NCBI RefSeq assembly: GCF_042477335.2
Contig: NC_091247.1
Coordinates: 9,570,501 to 9,634,500 of the forward strand
Source: Ovis canadensis
Taxonomy: Eukaryota; Chordata; Mammalia; Artiodactyla; Bovidae
DNA: 64,000 nucleotides
Direction of reading: 5' to 3'
The position numbers were made by a program, and so were the translations under genes. The notes under the pieces are model-generated. The model had not been told where the DNA came from, ran no database searches, and saw only the letters and a program-made list of their open reading frames with translations. The stretch's first letter is position 1; each line of letters begins with the position of its first letter. This document shows, in pieces, positions 1-10,540 of the stretch.

Positions 1-69
1 TGGTGGGCTAAATCCACAGGGTCACATAAGAGTTAGACACAACTTAAGTGACTAAACAGCAACAACAAC
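1..69 (+). repeat. 3' tail of a Bov-tA or BovB element, cut by window edge
   Basis: The first 69 bases match the degenerate 3' tail shared by BovB LINEs and BovA/Bov-tA SINEs (a 'tggtgggct...' start, then an 'agttagacacaactta' block, then an ACA-rich tail). The rest of the element lies outside the window. Confidence 0.6.
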
Positions 70-479
70 CTAGCTATTTTACCAAACTCTCTTTTTAGCT
101 CTAATAATTTTCTATTTCATTGTCTTAGGTTTTATAGGCAAACAGCATCTTCATTTGAAGAATGGTGATACTTTCTTTTCCAGTATCTATACTTCCTTTT
201 AGCGTGATATGTCATGATTGTTTGGAATGGATGGGTTATAGTGTGTGGTCTGGGAATCACCAATAACCTGAGATGTGGCTTAGTGATACTGAGCACCACT
301 TCAAGCATCTGGAGGTGGCCATGAGGAAAAGGGCACATAAGCATGTCTCTAAGACAAAAGGAGGAGAACTCTTGGACAAAGCTGTAGCCTAGCCATCATC
401 ACAGGCACCCTGTCAACAACCTGGGCTGGCTCATCTGTCTGCTGGTCGTGTTTGACACCTAAGTACAAAGTCTGCGTAA
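70..479. other. Intergenic stretch, nothing recognised
   Basis: AT-rich sequence between two repeats. I see no exon-like reading frame, splice pair or recognisable repeat here. Confidence 0.5.
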
Positions 480-860
480 TCTTTAAATGGGCATTGAATG
501 TAATGGGCTATTTACGTAGTTTTTCCTGGTGTTAACTATGTATTCTTGGACTTGCATTCCTGGAATAGTTGCTATTTAATTACAGTGTATTATACTTTTA
601 TACTCTACTAGATTCTCTTCAATAAATTGGTCTATAGGGCTTACGGAACTGTCTTTGTTGGGTTATGGCATGAGATTTTTGATTGCTTCATAGAATTATA
701 AGTGAAACTTCCCATACTTTCCTATTATAAACAAACATTTTAATCTTCCTCTAATCTCAGGAAAGTATTAATTGCAGGTGAATTATCCATTCTTTGTGAG
801 AGTGCATAAAACCATCTGGGCCTGGTGCCATGTTAGTATCATCTTGCTAAAACTGAGATT
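480..860 (-). mobile_element. Diverged L1 LINE fragment (ORF2 region)
   Basis: The plus strand resembles the reverse complement of L1 ORF2: a 'cttgcattcctggaat' block near 553 and an 'aaaaccatctgggcctgg' block near 808, in the order and spacing expected of an old inverted L1. It is heavily mutated and has no usable reading frame. The boundaries are approximate. Confidence 0.4.
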
Positions 861-998
861 TAACTATGCCGTATGCTTTCAACAGCTTCTCATTGACTAC
901 CAGTTAAGCAAAACTCCTTTAGCCTGACATTCAAGTTTCAGTATGACTGACCTCTTCACCGCCTGTCACTACTCTCCCTCACTCTCTTATTCTCTAGC

Positions 999-1165
999 TG
1001 TGCTACGCTCAGTCACGTCCAGCTCTTGCTACCCTGTGGACTACAGCCTTCTGAACTACAGACTTCTCTGTCTGTGGGATTTTCCAGGCAACAATATTGG
1101 AGTGGGTTGCCATTCCCTTCTCCAAGGGATCTTCCCGACTCAGGGATCAATCCCTCTGGCCACAC
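999..1165 (-). mobile_element. Bov-tA SINE, inverted
   Basis: The plus strand reads as the complement of Bov-tA: 'gctcagtcacgtcc', then 'ctgtgggattttccaggcaa', then 'ggagtgggttgccattccc', then 'gggatcttcccgactcaggg'. The tRNA-derived end is shortened. A tRNA-derived ruminant SINE mobilised by BovB. Confidence 0.85.
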
Positions 1166-1778
1166 CTAACTTCTTGAAATTCCTCAGGTCCTAGAGTAGG
1201 AGATTTAAGAGGGTGGGTTGTTTTCTTCAGGGCAGAATCTCTGGCACCCTGTAGAAACTTCCCTTTGACAGGTATTCCTTGAGATCCTGTTGAATGGAAT
1301 TCACTGTGTTAAAATTATTGTATCTTTTAGTTCATGTCAACACATGTTTGCTGAGCATCTCCTTTGTGCCGGGTCATATGCTGATCCTGGGGGAAAGAAT
1401 CTCAGCACCTGTACTCAAGGTGCTGTTTGGCTATTGGGGAAACAGGTGAGTAAACACATCTTATACACAGTGATGTAATTGCAGTCAGGAGGACATGAGT
1501 GGCATTGTGGGACCCCAGGAAGGGCCACCTGACCCAACCCAGGAAGAGAGGTCAAAGAGGCTTCCTGGAGAAGGTGGCCCTGGAATTTGTCTTGCATGAT
1601 GAGGAGAAGAGGGTATCCACGCTAAGGGGACACAAGGAACCAAGACCCAAAGGGAAGAACCAGTACAACTCTGTCATCTCTTCTCAGGACAACTGTAGTA
1701 CCTGCCTCCTAGCATGTCATGTCCCTCCTTTGCTGAAAATCCACTGATGGTTTTTCAGCTTACTCCAGATAAATTCCA
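1166..1778. other. Unique sequence with an ancient MIR/L2-age relic
   Basis: Around 1335-1640 a 'gctgagcatctcctttgtgcc' block is followed by sequence resembling the 'aggcttcctggagaaggtgg' part of an old dispersed mammalian repeat. A CAG|GTGAGTA splice-donor-like string at about 1444-1452 falls inside this relic, so I do not count it as an exon. No gene is seen. Confidence 0.35.
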
Positions 1779-1978
1779 GGGCTTCCCTCGGAGCTCAGTT
1801 GGTAAAGAATCTGCCTGTAATGTGGGAGACCTGGGTTCAATCCCTAGGTTGGGAAGATCCCCTGGAGAAGGGAAAGGCTACCCACTCCAGTATTCTGGCC
1901 TGGAGAATTCCATGGACTGTATAGTCCATGGGGTCGCAAAGAGTGGGACACGACTGAGTGACTTTCACTTTCACTTTT
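1779..1978 (+). mobile_element. Bov-tA SINE, near full length
   Basis: Near full-length Bov-tA. A tRNA-like head with 'gggcttccctcggagctcag' and 'ttggtaaagaatctgcctg' is followed by 'cccctggagaagggaaagg', 'ccatggggtcgcaaagag' and a (tttcac)n tail. The retained internal promoter-like head marks it as a fairly recent ruminant insertion. Confidence 0.9.
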
Positions 1979-1984
1979 GGATAT

Positions 1985-2485
1985 ATCTCAAAGTCCTTGA
2001 CACAAGCAAGGCCTGATGTGATCTGGCCTCAGTGATTCTCTGAATTTACCTGATCACTCTGTCCCAACCGCTGCTGTTTCTTGGAGAGCCCGAACAGTGC
2101 TGGCTCAGGCCTCTGCACTGCCTGCTCCCTATGCCTGGAGATTCCCACCTTCATTCTCCCCAGTCTCTGTCCAAATGTCACCAGCTGGTGAGGCTGTCCA
2201 TGACCCCTGTATAAACCTCTCAGTTACTCTCTGTCCTTACCTGGCTTTATTTTCCTCTGAGCTTATAAAGTCACCTGGTTTTATACACATGCAGATACAC
2301 GTGTATATGTATACATTTATATTTATGTATATATCATAATGTGTGATATGATGTATATGTATGATTTTTAACCTTTTTTTTGCCGATTAGAGTGGGAGTT
2401 TCAAGAGAATAGGTACTTTGTTCACTCTTGTGGTCCTAGTACTAGAACACCATTAGAAGCATGTGTTCAATAACTTCAAACAGTT
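1985..2485 (+). mobile_element. L2 LINE 3' region (ancient)
   Basis: The order of diverged blocks fits the L2 3' end: 'caggcctctgcactgcctgc', 'ccaaatgtcaccagctggtg', 'ggctttattttcctctgagc', and finally 'aataggtactttgttcac' with 'gtgttcaataa'. An AT/GT-rich stretch at about 2285-2365 has expanded inside it. Mammal-wide element, not mobile. Confidence 0.5.
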
Positions 2486-3061
2486 TGGCATTGCTGGGAA
2501 CAAAGGAAACCTGAGGAAGGAGGCAGGAGATGAGGCTTAGAACCAGTAGACCCCAGCAGCAGGCTGGGGGTGGGGGATGCCTTGGATGATGGCAAGGAGC
2601 TTGGATCTTTTCCTGCAGTCAGTCAGCCGGGCAAGGGTCATGAGTGGTTGAATTTATGCTTATGGATAGTCAGGTTGCTGGTTGGGAGGGGCATGTCCTG
2701 GAAGGAGTAAGACTGGCAGCCAGTGTGGACAAGTTACCCCATTGCAGGTAAGGGGTAGTGGTGAAGGGTTGGTTGAAGGGGAGGGAGTTGGGGAGGAGCC
2801 AAGACTGATGGTCAGGCTGCTGGTCGGGACACTGAGGAGTGAAATGCCATTCATTGAGCTGGGGAGTCCCAGAGGAATGATTCTGTTCTGGGGGTGTCAA
2901 GTCCAAGGGGCTCTCAGGCATCTTAGTGGGGGGTTCCTGGGAAGTTGGGGCCAGGGGGTCTAAAGCTCAGGAGAGCATCCTGCCCTGGACAGTTTTGGAC
3001 TTGGAGCCCGGGGAGCATGCCATCCTTGTAGTCATCGCCACTCATGATCTTCCCTGAGGTG
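2486..3061. other. GC-moderate intergenic sequence, nothing recognised
   Basis: Purine-rich sequence. The opposing open frames here come from low-complexity GGGG/CCCC content and lack coding character. The first 150 bases may be another ancient repeat relic. Confidence 0.45.
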
Positions 3062-3266
3062 GGGGCTTAGTCGCTAAGTTGTGCCCGATTCATGTGACCT
3101 CATGGACTGTAGCTGGCCAGACTCCTCTGTCCCTGGGCTTCCTCAGGCAAAAATACTGGAGTGGGTTGCCATTTCTTTTCCAGGGGATCTACCGACCCAG
3201 GGATTGAACCTGTGTCTCCAGCACTGCAGGAGGATTCTTTTCTGCTGAGCCACCTGGGATGCCCAG
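3062..3266 (-). mobile_element. Bov-tA SINE, inverted
   Basis: Complement of Bov-tA from 'gcttagtcgctaag' through 'tggagtgggttgccatttct' and 'cccagggattgaacctgtgt' to the tRNA-like end 'gagccacctgggatgccca'. Confidence 0.88.
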
Positions 3267-3849
3267 TCTTCATCTAAGAGAACTTTAATTAAGCACTTAG
3301 TCAGTAGCAGGCACTGTGCTCAGAGTGATCTCTTTATTAACTCTTCTCTATACTCCAGTGGTGTGTTGATATACGTCTCGCCACCAGTTCTCCAGAGAAA
3401 GAGCATACAAACCCTGATTTGTAGAGTTTGCCAATTTCCCTGGTGTAAATACTCCAACCGTGGTTGATTTCAAGTGACACATGATGTCATGGGATGTGGG
3501 ACTGGAAGAGATAGGTAATAACACATCCCTATGTGGGATTTCCACCACAGATAAACAGACCCAGACAACCTCCAGGGCATTGATGATAGTAAAATGTAAT
3601 TTTATAGGAATTGACAGATTTGGAGTATTTATTTCAATATCACATATTTAATTGTAAGTTTACCTAATTTTTAACAAAGGCTGTTTTTAATGACTAGCCC
3701 ACAAAGTTAATTCTTGAAAATTTAACAAGCAATTCTTGGGAGCTTGTCTGAACCAATTTCAGTACACGGCTGCTACAATCCCATGACATAGCTGCTGTCA
3801 TTGAGGAGGTGAAGTGAGGTCACCCAGCTGGTGAATGGGAGAACTGAGT
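3267..3849. other. Intergenic, possible short MIR/L2 relic at its start
   Basis: Bases 3280-3350 contain 'taattaagcacttagtcag' and 'gcaggcactgtgctcagag', which resemble the end of a MIR or L2 copy. The remainder is AT-rich and unrecognised. Confidence 0.35.
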
Positions 3850-4010
3850 ATTCTTGAGCAAGTAACTTCCTGCCCTCAAGCCTCAGTTTCCTCATCTGTA
3901 AAATGGGGCCAATAAAATGTATCTCCCAAGGTGCTATGGAGATTTCATGAGTTAAAGCTTGTAAAGCACCTGACATAAAGCAAACGCTTGACAAATGGGA
4001 CCCACTAGTG
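3850..4010 (+). mobile_element. MIR SINE (ancient)
   Basis: Contains the MIR core 'cctcagtttcctcatctgta' followed by 'aaaatggggccaataa', then a tail with 'gtaaagcacctgacataaag'. Mammal-wide fossil SINE. Confidence 0.7.
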
Positions 4011-4699
4011 TTTTATAGTTACTTTAGTAAAAATAATGAACATATATCTTCTCAGGGTGTTCATGCTCTAGTGGGGGGGAGGTGGGCCATGACAAGACCT
4101 ATATGCAAAGGAAGGCTTCCTGGAGGAGGTTGCATTTAAATTGACTCCAGCAGGATTGAGGACTCAGGATGGAGGGGGGGTCCATGGGGGAAAGAGGGAG
4201 GCATTCCTGGCTGACGGTCCACACAGAGGAGGAGGGATGAGAGATGAGACCTAAGGCAACAAAAGGCTGTGGACGCAGACGTATCTTCTAAATTTTCCTC
4301 GGAGGGCTGTGGGGAGCCACAGCGGGTTGCTCAGAGGGCCCGACGGCGTCAGGTTGGTCTCAGGGATCGTCAGTGTGGCTGCGGTGGGGAGGAGGCCCGG
4401 GAGTGGACAGTGGAGGCAGCGCAGGCCACGATGAAGAGATGTGGGGATGGGAGCCCACCCACCTGGGCTCCTTAGCTGTGCCTGGGTGGGGCTGGCAGGT
4501 ATCCAGACACACAGGTTCCCTGACTCCTCCTCCCCTGCAGCTACAGTGCTTGCGGGCTGGGGAGAGTAGCAGGTTTCCCTTCCTGAATGGCTATCATCCC
4601 CAGCCCGGCTCAGGCCGAGTCCAGCTCCAGCCCCAGTGGCTAATCCTGGTGACACTGGGTCCTGAGGCCGGGGCGGGGCAGCCGGGCAGCTGGCCTCAA
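4011..4699. other. Intergenic, GC rising, possible old repeat at 4040-4260
   Basis: Bases 4040-4260 include 'aaggcttcctggaggaggtt', the same ancient dispersed family suspected near 1560. From 4260 the sequence becomes GC-rich and repeat-poor. The long overlapping frames on both strands here are composition artefacts. Confidence 0.35.
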
Positions 4700-5390
4700 T
4701 TAGCCGGGGAGCCGGGTCTGGACAGTGTCATTAGGAGAAAACCAGAGCCCGGCCATAAACTCTAATGAATGCATTAATGGAAGGCTTGTGCGCCTCAAAG
4801 GGGGGAAAAAAAAAGCGGGTCTAAATAAAGTTATTAACACAGCCCACCTGTGTTCGGCTCTCGGCCTATATTGTTCAAATAGCCCATTAACTCCTGAAGC
4901 ATCCAGTCTTGAAAGCAAGCCCTGCCTCTCTGAAGCAGGCGTTTAACTGCGTTCATATAATTCAATTAGATCCCGCAGTCGTGGTCCAAAGGCATTCTCT
5001 GGGCTTTCATCTCGGTAATGGTCTGCAGGCCGGAGTGGGGAACAGGGGGTTAAAAAGAGGGGCTTAGAACCTACTTTTTGGCCCGATTCACCCCATCGCC
5101 TGGAGGGGCCTCCAAATGAGTTTCCTGGGGCAGAAAGCTTTCCCCATGCGCCCGGGCTCGGACGGCCTCCTGTGTCCGGAATTCCAACCTGCATCCATCT
5201 TGGGCATCCCCTGTCCAGCATCCAGGCCCTGCAGTCCCTGTTTGGCTCCACCTCCCTCATCCAGTGGTCCAACAGTCCAAAGACCCTGACTCCACTCAGC
5301 CGACCCTATTAATAAAGAGTTAAGAAAATTCATTAGGAAGTGGGTCTTTTATAGATTCCGTTAAAGCCTTCTTCCTACTTCTGTCACTGA

Positions 5391-5410
5391 AAAAGGATAA
5401 AAATCCTTTT
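5391..5410. repeat. Perfect 8-bp inverted repeat with 4-nt loop
   Basis: AAAAGGAT (5391-5398) and ATCCTTTT (5403-5410) are exact reverse complements separated by AAAA. The arms contain GGAT/ATCC cores of the kind bound by paired-class K50 homeodomains such as OTX and PITX. A paired binding site is possible; chance is not excluded. Confidence 0.6.
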
Positions 5411-5716
5411 ATCACTCTACAACTTGTTAATGTTCCACCCCAGGAGCACTTCATCTGTAATAAACATCTTCACAAAATATGCACCCCCAGGGAGGAGCCG
5501 TTAATTTCCTCAAGGCCTCACACATGTGAGGTTTTATGGCCTGCAGGTGCTTCATGAGATTGCGTGGACTTCTAATAAACGTCCACTAAACCGCAGGTAG
5601 CCTGGGAGAGAGATGGGCCCATGCACCTGTCCACAGAGAGCCTCCATACAGCCGTATCTCCTGGGCCGGCCCTGGCACCGCCAGCTCCTGAGACCGCCCT
5701 GCCCCTTGGACACCGG

Positions 5717-5725
5717 CAGGTAAGT
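5717..5725 (+). other. Full-consensus 5' splice site in a non-coding block
   Basis: CAG|GTAAGT is the complete U1-complementary donor. Upstream, an AG at 5595-5596 ('aaaccgcag') could end an intron but has a poor pyrimidine tract. A lncRNA exon ending at 5719 is conceivable; no protein is supported. Confidence 0.25.
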
Positions 5726-6235
5726 TCTCACGGCCTTAGACTCCATCCGAGCCGCTCCCAGAGCTTGGTGCCCCTTGACCCTGGGGGGAACTCCGCTCCG
5801 GAAACCCGTGTCCCTTGGCAGTCATGGCAGGCACACAAAGACGCGTTCTCTGGTTGATTTCTTGGTGTCCTCTCCTTGTTCGCTGTGGGGGCAGTTCCCC
5901 CAATTAGGATCTGCCGTGGAAGTGTGATTATCAATAAATTTGACTTCCCATTTTCCTAATAAGTGAAATGGAGAGAAAAGAGCTGCTCGCCTCTCTCAAG
6001 TGTGATTCATAGGAAGTGTGTTTTGCATATCTTCAGGGCAATTTTCGGGATGTTAAAAATAATTGCTAGAAAACTACATGGCAGCTCAGTCACTAGCCAA
6101 GAAAAAAAAAAAAGATTACTTAAGGAGTAGTTTTCATCAGCGTTCCAAGAAATAATTAGAAGTTTGCATTTAATATCTCTGGTCTCCGGGGTTATTTCCA
6201 AGTTGTGATCACCAAATTAATCGCGAGGTGTGTGC

Positions 6236-8259
6236 TGGCTTATGGGCAGATATGAGGCCCTGTGGCTGAGGCAGCTGGCAATGCGGCCAGTGGCTCTTTC
6301 TTAACCTCGATGTGAGCTGGAGGTTCACAGAGGAGTCTGCACTCCTGGGGGAGGGGGCAAACAGATGGGGGGTCAGCAGCCCCTTTTAGGACGAGGTGCC
6401 TCGGAGGACCCAAGGCGGGATGACGCACTGGTCTCCAAGTCAGAGAGTACACGTTGCTTCTGGACACTTAACCACTGAAATTTCTGGGACGCTTCCATGG
6501 TGGTGTGGTAGGGACCTGCCCCCAGGTCTGTCCATACGGCTTGGGGCACGCTGGCCCCAGCTCAGGGGAGCCAGCCATGCCAGGGAGAGGGGCTGCGAGA
6601 TTAAGCTGAGGCACCCCGCTGGGGTCACAGAAGCTTCTGGAAAGAGGAGATAGCCCCCCTCTTTCTGGAAGCCCCGAGGAGAAACATTGAATTCAGCTGT
6701 GCTCGCAGGTCCCTCCTTTTCAGCCAGGGGGCCGAGGAGGTAGAGCCGGGCCTGAGCCAGCTGAGCCTTGGGATGGGCACTTTTCTGGTCTGGGAAGATA
6801 TTGATGACGATCCCACCACTGGGCACAGCCCCCGTGATAATACAGGTTCTGAGCTCTCACTGTGGGCCAGGGCCAAGCATGTGGAGGCGAGTCAGGGGTG
6901 AGTTTATCTCTGGGGCCTTAACTACCCATTTGTGTGTGAGGAGGCTCAGGTTTAAGCAATGAGCTTACTGACCTGAAGTAGCCCAATGGAGCCAGAGCGT
7001 TTGGGACTAGAAGCAGAGGACCCTACCAAGATCACCTGCAGGCACCCTCCCTTCAAACCTCAAAGGGAAGCGCAGGCTCCCCCAGTTTCCAGACAAGCCG
7101 AGACTCACCTGGCAGTGGGGGAACCTGGCAGGGCCCTGACCTCCGCCTCCTTTCCCTGGACGTGGCTGCCCCCACCCCCACCTCTGTGCTGGGAAGAAAG
7201 CGGGTTTTTCACCCCCTGCCCCGACCCCTGCCGGTTCGCCTGGCCGGGCCCAGCAGAAGCCATAGGAGGGCCAGGGAGCCTGGAGTGGCTTTAGAGGCCA
7301 CGATGGACATGATGAAAGGCCCGGAGCACGGGACCCAGCCGAAAGGTTAGAGGAAGCGGGATTATTCCGCCCGGGGAGCGGAAGGCCCAGGGGGCAGGGG
7401 CCCCGGCTAATGGCGAGCACCAGATGCTGACCAGCTGTTCTCTGTCTCCCTGGAGGCCCGAAAGAACTAGATAGGGCTTCTACAGCAGGAGAGAATTAGG
7501 GGGGATAGGAGGAAGAACTGGCTGAGAGGGGTGGTCAGGCTCTGAGGGGCTCTAAGAAACAGGACAGCGGCTCCAAACATCTCGTGGGGGCCAGAGAGAA
7601 CTCGGAAAGTTAGCCCCAAGGACTCTCCTCCATGACAGGTTTGAACGAAACCACCACCCTCTCCCAGCTCTGCCTGTGGGTCTGATGCTCCACGCTTCCA
7701 GCAGGCCCAGTGTCTGGGATCTCAAGCTTTAAATAGGAGCCCTTGACGCCACCCCTCCAAGCTTGCTGAACAGCCAGGGTTCTGGGGCATCTCATGTCTC
7801 AGCCCACCCAGGCTGGAGATAGCCGGTCCCAGAAGGTGAAACCTTTAGCGACCAAAGCCCCCCGCCCCCGAACCCACCAAACATCGTGATCCCCCCCACC
7901 CTAAACTGTAGCTCATGAAAATAAACTGCCAAAGTACAAAACTGTTCAGTAAAGGTTTGGAAGGCTTGCAATGTCCCAGTTCTCCCCACAATGAACACTT
8001 TGGTGTTTTGAAACAATTCAGCTGAAACTTTTAGGTGTCTTGTGTTCAGCTGGTGCCCTAAGCACAGGCTCTGCCTGCTCACAGGGTGACCCAGCCTGGC
8101 GCGTCCTCCCTCAGACCAGGGCCACTGACCCTGGAGAGCCACGCTCAGGGCTGAGCTGAGCCGGTCAGCTTCCTTCCTTCCTGCAAACCTCACCCCAACC
8201 CCCAACCCATGATACGGAAACCTGTGTGCAGCGAGAGGTTGGGACAGGTCTCTGGGGTC
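6236..8259. other. GC-rich repeat-poor intergenic sequence
   Basis: Two kilobases with no recognised repeat and no exon supported by a splice pair. Several open frames of 60-137 codons overlap on both strands, as expected from GC-rich composition. Confidence 0.45.
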
Positions 8260-10540
8260 ACAGCCACACTATGGTGGCCAAATGTTGTTCTAGCCCAACG
8301 CGAAGCACTATTTTCTTGATGGTTTTAGTTCTGCTTCTGGGCGGAAAACTAGGATGTCCCTGCTGAGCTTCCTTGACCCCTTCTAGAGCCCTGGGCTGGG
8401 GTTGTGGGATTAAATATAGGACTCTCCATCTGACTGGAATTTCAGATAACAAGGGATAATTTTCTAGTGTAAGTTTGTCCAGTGCAATATTTGGGACACG
8501 TTTATACTGAAAAAAAGCTATTCCTTATTTACCTGAAATTCCAATTAAATCCTGCATCCTGTATTTTATTTGTTAAAATCTGGCAATTCTACCCGAGGCC
8601 CCCTTCCCCAGTTGGGGCTGCTATTCCCTTCTGGGGAGAATCTTCTAGGCTCTTCTCTGTCAGCAGGACCCTCGGCTGGAGGCACCGCTCTTACAATTTG
8701 GAGACGTCAGAAGCCATAATTATTCCTTTACTGTTGCGAAGAACACAAAATGCGTTTTCTTGCGATATTTTTCTTCCGGTATTTGTTTCTGGAGGAGGCT
8801 TGGAGGGCTCCCTCTCAAGGGGAATTATTTATTGGGAAACAGGGCGGTCCTGAGTTTGTCATTAGTGGAGGGTATGGCGGTGCTGGGTGGACTGTTCCTG
8901 TGGTCTCTGCTTTCTCTTGACGAATATGGAAAACAGCCGACGGTGCCAGGCGAACTTTTCCTTCTGATGTTTCTGGAAGCTCATCTCCTCGATTTGAAAC
9001 TTGCTGGAACACAGGTGGATTTTTTTTTTTTTTTTAAGATGTAAAATGAAAGAAAAAAAAACACCAGCAAAAGTCCGAGCAAAAGTTCTCGGAGCAGTTC
9101 TTGGAGTACAGTTCTTGGGATCAGTGATGTTTCATTTTTCAAATTGTTGAGGTCCTTTTCAAAAAATTGTTTCCAAAAGGGCTGCTATATTTGCATATAA
9201 AGAGACTTAGACCTTTTTTCTTTCCCATTCTGTCTCTCTCTTAAGCTAACACATAGATGTTAAAGACATTATCTGAACTAGGCAATCAGGAAAAAATATT
9301 TGCAGAGTCGAGAAAGATCAACAGAACATGAAAATAGGAAACAGATAAAAAGCAAGTAAGACACACGAGAAAAAAGTCTTTTAGATTTTTGTTAACATTT
9401 TTTGACATCTAACTTTCTACCTTGTGCTATCCTAGTCACATTTAGTTTCAAGATGCCATAATTAAAACATCAAATCTTGGATTTTTCTCACTTTTTCCAA
9501 ATATTTGATGGCCTTTTCTTTCTTTCTTTCTTTTTTTTTGTTTAAACGTCTTCCCGGACCAGGAAAAATATTCCAATGCTGGAAAATAATGTATTCAGTG
9601 AATTTCTTTTTGAGAACAGTATTTAAAGGCAGTCAGCCGCTGCTTTTAAGATGGCAAAATTTTGCAAAGACAAAATCCTAGTCCCAATTCACATCAGAAT
9701 GAGAGCCAGAATGGGGCCACCTACGCTCCACCCGCCAAGTCTGAACGATGATGGGGTGAGTCCTGCTTTTCTGAGCAAAAATGCTGGCTGAAACCTAAGG
9801 GACCCAAACCTCAGCCAGCACCCCCTTTCCAGTTCCCATCCCTCCTCTTCCTTCTGGGATCATAGACCTCAGAGGGGAATCTTGGCCCTAAGCCTGGAGC
9901 CACGAGGTGCGGCTTGATGTCAATTATGCCCCAATTCTAGAGGTGCTATCAAAGAGTTAACTAGGATGTCCCAGTGCGCAAATGTGGGATAATTGGGAAA
10001 CAAATTCTACAGACATCTTGAAAGGGGCAAAGGACCTTTGATCTTTCTATAGAAAGGCAGGCATTAGCAACGTTACTGCCTTTTGGGGCCTGTACACATC
10101 TCATACCAGGTTAGAGTATGCCATCTTCCTGAGGAATCAGCCGACACCTAATTCCATCATAGTTTAATTACCCTAACTGGTTTCATATGTCCAGAGGCAT
10201 TTTCCCCAAAGATTAGAGGAGAGGGAGGGAATGACAAAATAATTAAATATGCAATTTGCCAAGCGTGGGCACTATGGCTTTGAAATCACCTTTTCAGGAA
10301 GTTTTACTGCTTGTTCATGGACATGTATATTGCGGGCTTCAGACTTTTATTTAAGCTCTTTTGATTCCCTTAATGGATTAATACTTGGGTGCCATCAGCA
10401 AGGGCCTGAGACCTACGGCTGTTTCTAATTTCGCAAATATTGCGCCCGCTTCCTCCGGTGTTATGACAAAAACAAGTATCTAGAATTTGCCTTCTCACTG
10501 AAAGCAACACGCTGATCCCCTCAAATAACTGCCTGATGTC
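8260..10540. promoter_or_regulatory. Candidate conserved non-coding block
   Basis: AT-rich, free of lineage-specific repeats over 2.3 kb and unlike its GC-rich flanks. It contains homeodomain- and GATA-like strings, e.g. 'ccaattaaatcc' near 8540, 'agataacaagggataa' near 8445, 'aaaataattaaatatgcaa' near 10239 and 'cttaatggattaatac' near 10370. Simple T-rich tracts lie at 9020-9036 and 9515-9540. It has the character of enhancer clusters near developmental genes; unverified. Confidence 0.33.

Larger units (their letters stand above)
4700..6235. promoter_or_regulatory. Candidate conserved non-coding (enhancer-like) block
   Basis: A 1.5-kb stretch without lineage-specific repeats, studded with homeodomain/POU-type cores. 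Examples are the near-palindromic 'taatgaatgcattaat' at 4763-4778, 'attaataaag' near 5309, 'gttaatttcc' near 5500 and 'aaattaatcgcg' near 6213. It also holds a perfect hairpin (5391-5410). Repeat exclusion plus dense TAAT motifs is typical of conserved developmental enhancers. This is inferred; no alignment was possible. Confidence 0.35.

Noticed and set aside
1444..1452. CAGGTGAGT splice-donor-like string
   Set aside because: Falls within an ancient dispersed repeat relic, so the match is probably coincidental.
1779..1860. tRNA-like head with possible internal pol III promoter boxes
   Set aside because: This is the tRNA-derived head of a Bov-tA SINE, not a tRNA gene. The same applies to the head at 45169-45250.
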